From NCBI GenBank assembly GCA_004322045.1, contig SCRN01000018.1:124001-188000 (forward strand): a stretch of DNA of 64,000 bases, given 5' to 3'. The position numbers and the translations under genes are program-made. The notes under the pieces were generated by a model. That model was not told the DNA's origin and made no database searches. It saw only the letters and a program-made list of their open reading frames with translations. The stretch comes from Paraburkholderia sp. (GTDB lineage: Bacteria; Pseudomonadota; Gammaproteobacteria; Burkholderiales; Burkholderiaceae). Below, in pieces: positions 59,794 to 64,000 of the stretch (positions are counted from its first letter, which is position 1; each line of letters opens with the position of its first letter).

Positions 59794-61149
59794 ATGTTCA
59801 GCTTTTTCAAACGATTCAAGGGCGGCAAGGCCGCCGATACGCCGCAGGACACCCAAACAGCCGAAGCCCCGGCGGCACCAGCGGCTGCGCCAGTCGTCTC
59901 GCCAGCGCAAGCACCGACGCTGCCCGTCGCGACGGCCGCTTCGTCTGCGCCGCTTGCTGCATCCGCTGCATCCGGCGCGCCCACGGCCCCTGCTGCCCCT
60001 GCTGCCCCTGCTGCCCCTGCTGCCCCTGCTGCATCCGCTACATCCGCCGCGTCCGCAATTCCCGCCGCTGACGCACCCGCCCCGGCGAGCGCTGCGTTCG
60101 CCGCGCCGCCCCAGCCTGCGCCGGAACCGTTCGCCAATGGCAGCGCCCCGAGCACCTCGACCTCGACCTCGACCTTGGCCACCGCCACCGCCTCCGCCGA
60201 CGAAATCGAGACCGAGGAAATCGTGCCGCCCCCGCTCGTGGAGCCCGCGCAAAAGCAATCGTGGCTCGCGCGGCTACGCTCGGGACTATCGAAGACGAGC
60301 GCCGGGCTGACCGGCATCTTCGTGCGCACGAAGATCGACGACGAGCTCTACGAGGAGCTGGAAACGGCGTTACTGATGGCCGATGCGGGGGTCGAGGCGA
60401 CGGAATTCTTGCTCGGCGCATTGCACGAAAAGGTACGCACGCAGCGATTGACCGACCCGCAGCAGGTCAAGGCGGCGCTGCGCGCGTTGATCGTCGATCT
60501 GCTCAAGCCGCTCGAGCGCTCGCTGGTGCTAGGCCGCGCACAGCCGCTCGTGATGATGATCGCGGGCGTCAACGGCGCGGGTAAAACCACGAGCATCGGC
60601 AAACTCGCCAAGCATCTGCAACGCTTCGATCAGTCGGTGCTGCTTGCCGCCGGCGACACGTTCCGCGCAGCCGCCCGAGAGCAACTCGCGATTTGGGGCG
60701 AGCGCAACAACGTAACCGTCGTGGCGCAGGAAAGCGGCGATCCGGCCGCCGTCATCTTCGATGCGGTTAGCGCGGCGCGAGCTCGCAAGATCGATGTCGT
60801 CATGGCGGATACGGCGGGCCGCCTACCCACTCAGTTGCACCTCATGGAAGAGCTGCGCAAGGTCAAACGCGTGATCGGCAAGGCATTCGACGGGGCGCCG
60901 CATGAAGTGTTGCTCGTCATCGATGCGAACACGGGCCAAAACGCGCTGGCGCAGGTCAAGGCATTCGACGATGCGCTGTCGCTCACGGGCCTGATCGTCA
61001 CCAAGCTCGACGGCACGGCCAAAGGCGGTATCTTGGCGGCCATCGCGCGCCAGCGCCCCGTCCCGGTCTACTTCATCGGCGTCGGAGAGAAGGTCGAAGA
61101 CTTGCAGCCGTTCAATGCCGAAGAATTCGCCGACGCGCTGCTCGGCTAA
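59794..61149 (+). CDS. ftsY: Signal recognition particle receptor FtsY
   Basis: 451 residues from the ATG at 59794 (MFSFFKRFKGGKAADT). The long A/N domain is Ala/Pro-rich low complexity up to about residue 150, including a 45-base tandem repeat. The NG domain is complete: [19 protein letters not shown] (G1), DTFRAAAREQL, VMADTAGRLPTQLHLMEEL, and TKLDGTAKGGILAAIARQRP. It docks ribosome-SRP complexes at the inner membrane through GTP hydrolysis. The divergent rsmD-ftsY pairing is usual. Confidence 0.96.
   Translation: MFSFFKRFKGGKAADTPQDTQTAEAPAAPAAAPVVSPAQAPTLPVATAASSAPLAASAASGAPTAPAAPAAPAAPAAPAASATSAASAIPAADAPAPASAAFAAPPQPAPEPFANGSAPSTSTSTSTLATATASADEIETEEIVPPPLVEPAQKQSWLARLRSGLSKTSAGLTGIFVRTKIDDELYEELETALLMADAGVEATEFLLGALHEKVRTQRLTDPQQVKAALRALIVDLLKPLERSLVLGRAQPLVMMIAGVNGAGKTTSIGKLAKHLQRFDQSVLLAAGDTFRAAAREQLAIWGERNNVTVVAQESGDPAAVIFDAVSAARARKIDVVMADTAGRLPTQLHLMEELRKVKRVIGKAFDGAPHEVLLVIDANTGQNALAQVKAFDDALSLTGLIVTKLDGTAKGGILAAIARQRPVPVYFIGVGEKVEDLQPFNAEEFADALLG
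59986..60030 (+). repeat. Five tandem copies of a 9-base unit inside ftsY
   Basis: GCCCCTGCT is repeated five times without mismatch, in frame, encoding Ala-Pro-Ala five times (residues 65-79). Identical units with no codon variation suggest recent slippage, so copy number may vary between strains. Confidence 0.85.
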
Positions 61150-61227
61150 CGGCCGCCGCCCAATCAACGGCCATGCGCGCGATTCGCGCCCGAAACGCGC
61201 GCGGGCTTTGCGTTACTCGTCACGCGC

Positions 61228-61872
61228 TTACTCGGCATCGGGCTGTTCGCTAGGCGCCGCGCGCACGAATGCCTCGTGCCGGGTGGCTTCCTCATAGATG
61301 CGTTGAATCGTCGGGTACGGTTGCATATCCACGTTGAAGCGGATTGCGTTGAACACCTGGGGCACGAGCGCCAGATCTGCCATCGTCGGCGCATCGCCGA
61401 AAACGAACTTGCCGGTTCGTGCATCCGACGCGAGCTGCGCTTCGATCGCTGTAAAGCCGTTCTCGACCCAGTGCTTATACCAAGCGTCTTTCGCTTCGTC
61501 CGTGACGCCCAGCTCGTGCTTCAGGTACTTGAGCACCCGCAGGTTGTTCAGTGGATGGATTTCGCACGCGACTTGCAGCGCGATGGCTCTCACGTGCGCG
61601 CGGTCGGCTGGCGCGCTCGGCAGTAGCGGCGGATTGGGGTGCACCTCCTCGAGATACTCGATGATGGCGAGCGACTGCCGCAACACCGCGTCGCCGTCGA
61701 CGAGCGAGGGCACGATGCCGTCGGGGCAGATGCGTCGATACTCGGCGCTCAGTTGCTCGCCTCCCCCGCGCAAGAGATGCACGCTGGCGTATTCATAGGG
61801 CAGGCCCTTCAAATTGAGCGCAATGCGCACGCGATAGGCCGCCGAACTGCGGAAATAGCTATAGAGCTTCAT
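61228..61872 (-). CDS. maiA: Maleylacetoacetate (or maleylpyruvate) isomerase
   Basis: 214 residues from the ATG at 61872; a longer frame from 62211 runs into the upstream gene. A zeta-class GST fold with the signature SSAAYRVRIALNLKGLPYEY, NPDGIVPSLVDGD-like CPDGIVPSLVDGDAVLRQSL and EVHPNPPLLP. It uses glutathione for cis-trans isomerisation in tyrosine/homogentisate or gentisate breakdown. The fumarylacetoacetase-type hydrolase gene lies 29 bases upstream on the same strand, so the pair catalyses two successive steps. Confidence 0.9.
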   Translation of the reverse strand: MKLYSYFRSSAAYRVRIALNLKGLPYEYASVHLLRGGGEQLSAEYRRICPDGIVPSLVDGDAVLRQSLAIIEYLEEVHPNPPLLPSAPADRAHVRAIALQVACEIHPLNNLRVLKYLKHELGVTDEAKDAWYKHWVENGFTAIEAQLASDARTGKFVFGDAPTMADLALVPQVFNAIRFNVDMQPYPTIQRIYEEATRHEAFVRAAPSEQPDAE

Positions 61873-61901
61873 CGAGTGTCCCCCTCCAACCGCGCGGGTC
61901 T

Positions 61902-62618
61902 TCACACCACGCGCACATTCAATTCCCCCAGCCCTTGCACGGAACCCGTCAACAAATCGCCGCGCACTACGGGGCCGACGCCTTCGGGCGTGCCGGTGAA
62001 TATCAGATCCCCGGGGCGAAGCTCGAACAGCGTCGACAAATACGCGATCGTCTCGGCGGTGGACCAAATCAACTGCGATACGTCGGAGCACTGTTTCTCG
62101 ACGCCATTGACCGCCAGCCGAATCGCTCCTTGCTCGATATGGCCGACGCGCGACACCGGATGAATCGGGCCGAGCGGCGCCGAGTGATCGAAGCCTTTCG
62201 CAACGTCCCAAGGACGGCCCATTTTCTTCGCCTCGGCTTGCAGATCGCGGCGGGTCATGTCGAGGCCCAACGCATAGCCGTAGACGTGATCGAGCGCGCG
62301 ATCCACCTCGATGTCGCGCCCGGCCCGGCCGATCGCAACGACGAGCTCGATCTCGTGATGCACGTCGTTCGTGCGCGAGGGGTACGAGAATTCGCCGGTC
62401 GAGCCGGGTGCTACATACACGAGTGCGTCGGCCGGTTTGGTAAAGAAAAACGGCGGCTCGCGATCGGGATCGTGGCCCATTTCACGCGCATGGGCCGCGT
62501 AATTGCGACCGACGCAGTAGATGCGGCGAACCGGAAAGCGCTCGCGCGCACTCGCGACGCCGGCGCTTTCCGCAACCGGCACCGCGACGACGGGGGCGGG
62601 GGCAAACACATACTCCAT
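61902..62618 (-). CDS. Fumarylacetoacetate hydrolase family protein (fumarylpyruvate hydrolase-like)
   Basis: 238 residues. The FAH-domain motifs are VRRIYCVGRNYAAHAREMGH, PSRTNDVHHEIELVVAIG (metal-binding His/Glu) and DLIFTGTPEGVGPVVRGDLL. Length and the N-terminus resemble NagK-type fumarylpyruvate hydrolases, which cleave the ring-fission product after isomerisation. Upstream of, and probably co-transcribed with, the isomerase gene. No ring dioxygenase lies in the window to decide between the gentisate and homogentisate routes. Confidence 0.85.
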   Translation of the reverse strand: MEYVFAPAPVVAVPVAESAGVASARERFPVRRIYCVGRNYAAHAREMGHDPDREPPFFFTKPADALVYVAPGSTGEFSYPSRTNDVHHEIELVVAIGRAGRDIEVDRALDHVYGYALGLDMTRRDLQAEAKKMGRPWDVAKGFDHSAPLGPIHPVSRVGHIEQGAIRLAVNGVEKQCSDVSQLIWSTAETIAYLSTLFELRPGDLIFTGTPEGVGPVVRGDLLTGSVQGLGELNVRVV

Positions 62619-62812
62619 CGCTTACTCCTTCGGATTCCATGGGCGCCGCGCGTAGAATCCGCACGGCCGAAAGCATCGAGTGTAGCGCGGGCGCACGGGC
62701 GACGCCGCGCGGATCGACACCTCGCGGCTTGCCAGATGTGGGCGAATGCGGTACTCGTTAAACTTTCGCTATTCTTCTCTTCGCAGAGCACCGACTCTCG
62801 TCCCCGCGCGCC

Positions 62813-63784
62813 ATGACCGAACCCATTCCCGCCGAACCGTTTCCCTGCGCCCGCTTCATCAAGGAAATCGGGCGCGGCCCGCACGGCGCCCGCGCGCTAT
62901 CGTCCGAAGACTCCTTTTCGCTCTACAGCGCGATGCTCGACGGCCGCGTCTCCGACCTCGAACTCGGCGCGGTCTTGCTCGCTTACCGCCTCAAAGGGGA
63001 GACGGCTGACGAGCTCGCCGCCATGCTCGCGGCGGCCCAGGCGTCGATGATGCCGGTGCGTGCGCGCGGCGCCGTCTCGATCCCGAGCTATAACGGCGCG
63101 CGCAAGCAACCGAACCTGGTGCCGCTGCTTGCGCTACTGCTGGCTCGTGAGGGGGTGCCGACGCTCGTGCACGGCGTCACGGAAGATCCGGGCCGCGTGA
63201 CGAGCGCCGAAATCTTCGCGTGTCTGGGGATCCAGGCGGCCGCCTCGCACGACGCGATCGAAGCGGCGCTAGCCGAGCGCCGGTTGGCGTTCGTGCCCGT
63301 GGACGTGCTTGCGCCCAAGCTCGCCCGCCTGCTCGCTTTGCGGCGGGTCATGGGCGTGCGCAACTCGACCCATACGCTCGTGAAAATCCTGCAGCCGTTC
63401 ACGCCGGCCGGATTGCGGCTCGTCAATTACACGCACCCGGCTTACCGCGACAGCCTGGCCGAACTCTTCCTCGGTCACCCTGAGCTCGCCCGGGGCGGCG
63501 CGCTGCTCGCGCGAGGCACCGAGGGCGAAGCCGTCGCCGACACGCGCCGTCAAGTGCAGATCGACTGGCTACACGACGGGTTGGCGCAGACCCTCGTCAC
63601 GCCCGAGCGCAGTTCGCCGGACGAAGCCGAGCCCGAACTGCCCGCTGCTCGCGACGCGGAAACGACGGCGCGCTGGATCGAATCGGTGCTGCGCGGCGAC
63701 GCCGCCGTGCCGCCAACGCTGGCCCGCCAGGTCAAGATCATCGCCGACATCGCATGCGCGAACGCGGGAACCGACAACCCGTGA
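62813..63784 (+). CDS. ybiB: DNA-binding protein YbiB (TrpD2 family)
   Basis: 323 residues. It shares the anthranilate-phosphoribosyltransferase fold (helical N-domain with MLDGRVSDLELGAVLLAYRL; LAREGVPTLVHGVTEDPGRV; LRRVMGVRNSTHTLVKILQP) but not the PRPP-binding glycine motifs GTGGD/GNR, which agrees with YbiB being a nucleic-acid-binding paralogue rather than an enzyme of tryptophan synthesis. In E. coli ybiB is LexA-controlled; no LexA box is apparent here. The C-terminal tail is acidic and Ala-rich. Confidence 0.88.
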   Translation: MTEPIPAEPFPCARFIKEIGRGPHGARALSSEDSFSLYSAMLDGRVSDLELGAVLLAYRLKGETADELAAMLAAAQASMMPVRARGAVSIPSYNGARKQPNLVPLLALLLAREGVPTLVHGVTEDPGRVTSAEIFACLGIQAAASHDAIEAALAERRLAFVPVDVLAPKLARLLALRRVMGVRNSTHTLVKILQPFTPAGLRLVNYTHPAYRDSLAELFLGHPELARGGALLARGTEGEAVADTRRQVQIDWLHDGLAQTLVTPERSSPDEAEPELPAARDAETTARWIESVLRGDAAVPPTLARQVKIIADIACANAGTDNP

Positions 63785-63848
63785 CGCACGGGCTCAGACG
63801 CAAGGGCTCAGTTGACAGCGCGCAGCACGCTGTCATACAGTGCGTCTC

Positions 63849-63923
63849 ATGCGTTCAATCCTGAACTCCCTCCGAATTACCTCCGGCCGCCTAGCGCGGC
63901 CCCTATCGCTACGACTAGCGTAA
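63849..63923 (+). CDS. Possible leader peptide with CTA-leucine codons
   Basis: A 24-residue ORF (MRSILNSLRITSGRLARPLS then LRLA). Four of its six leucine codons are CTA and two of its arginine codons are CGA, all unusual in this high-GC genome. It has no clear Shine-Dalgarno. The stop falls in the loop of the 63907-63936 hairpin. The gene it might control lies beyond the window. Confidence 0.3.
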   Translation: MRSILNSLRITSGRLARPLSLRLA

Positions 63924-63951
63924 GCCAGTCGTAGCGCCGCGCCTCGCGCGG
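63885..63951 (+). promoter_or_regulatory. Three consecutive hairpins, possible attenuator
   Basis: Perfect stems are GGCCGC/GCGGCC (63885-63901), CGCTACGACT/AGTCGTAGCG (63907-63936) and CCGCGC/GCGCGG (63937-63951). The CTAGCG of the first loop can instead pair with CGCTA of the second arm, so the structures are partly exclusive. No T-run follows within the window. The 216 bases after ybiB hold nothing else that I recognise. Confidence 0.4.
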
Positions 63952-64000
63952 TCCTCCCGCAGCACCCCGAGCAGTTTCCGTTTCACCCCAAACCGTAGTT

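Overview
This 64 kb window looks like chromosome 1 of a beta-proteobacterium of the family Burkholderiaceae, probably in the Paraburkholderia/Trinickia/Caballeronia neighbourhood; the genus is not resolved. The evidence is high-GC coding with strong third-position bias and three gene orders I know from that family: kdsD-kdsC-lptC-lptA-lptB-rpoN-hpf-ptsN-hprK-rapZ, TPR gene-lolB-ispE-tRNA-Gln-prs-rplY-pth, and ssb-MFS next to uvrA. There is no rRNA, CRISPR array or intact prophage.

Layout. 1-16 kb is ordinary metabolism: a large FAD/Fe-S dehydrogenase cut by the window edge, threonine deaminase (ilvA), queF, a divergent D-amino-acid pair (N-acyl-D-amino-acid deacylase and a PLP D-amino-acid deaminase), an MFS drug-efflux gene with a MarR regulator, an EcsC-family protein, an HSL-type esterase, and three small exported proteins (CHRD, surface-adhesin-E-like, lytic transglycosylase). 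16-25 kb is the accessory part. It holds a three-gene cluster (TupA-like ATP-grasp, DUF6875-like protein, SAM methyltransferase) that looks like an uncharacterised small-molecule pathway; a 643-residue orphan with toxin-like features and a Cys/His papain-like C-terminus; a small exported protein; an IS3-family remnant; and a 763-residue membrane protein joining six CxxCxGxG zinc-finger motifs to a peptidoglycan-binding domain and an LprI-like domain, followed by a set of repeated small palindromes. 25-28.7 kb holds an ECF sigma factor with a SnoaL-like tail, an NmrA-type oxidoreductase, a GST and an SDR, a plausible stress or detoxification group.

28.9-64 kb is core genome: ssb, MFS, uvrA and an AI-2E-type permease; a minus-strand run of CPA2 antiporter, apt, LysE exporter, Nudix and purU; then the Kdo/LPS-transport/sigma-54/PTS-Ntr block. 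After this come a Lon-N protein, the mutM-mutY oxidative-damage pair, the outer-membrane lipoprotein and isoprenoid block with tRNA-Gln, prs, rplY and pth, a 2[4Fe-4S] ferredoxin, coaD, rsmD, ftsY, a maleylacetoacetate isomerase/fumarylacetoacetase-type pair, and ybiB. The last 150 bases hold a 24-codon ORF rich in CTA leucine codons over three consecutive hairpins, a possible attenuator for a gene beyond the edge.

Functional links: the lpt/kds genes build and export LPS; rpoN, ptsN, hprK and rapZ couple nitrogen/carbon signalling to envelope control; lolB serves lipoprotein sorting; mutM and mutY remove 8-oxoguanine lesions. The most likely new biology is in 16.2-24.8 kb.
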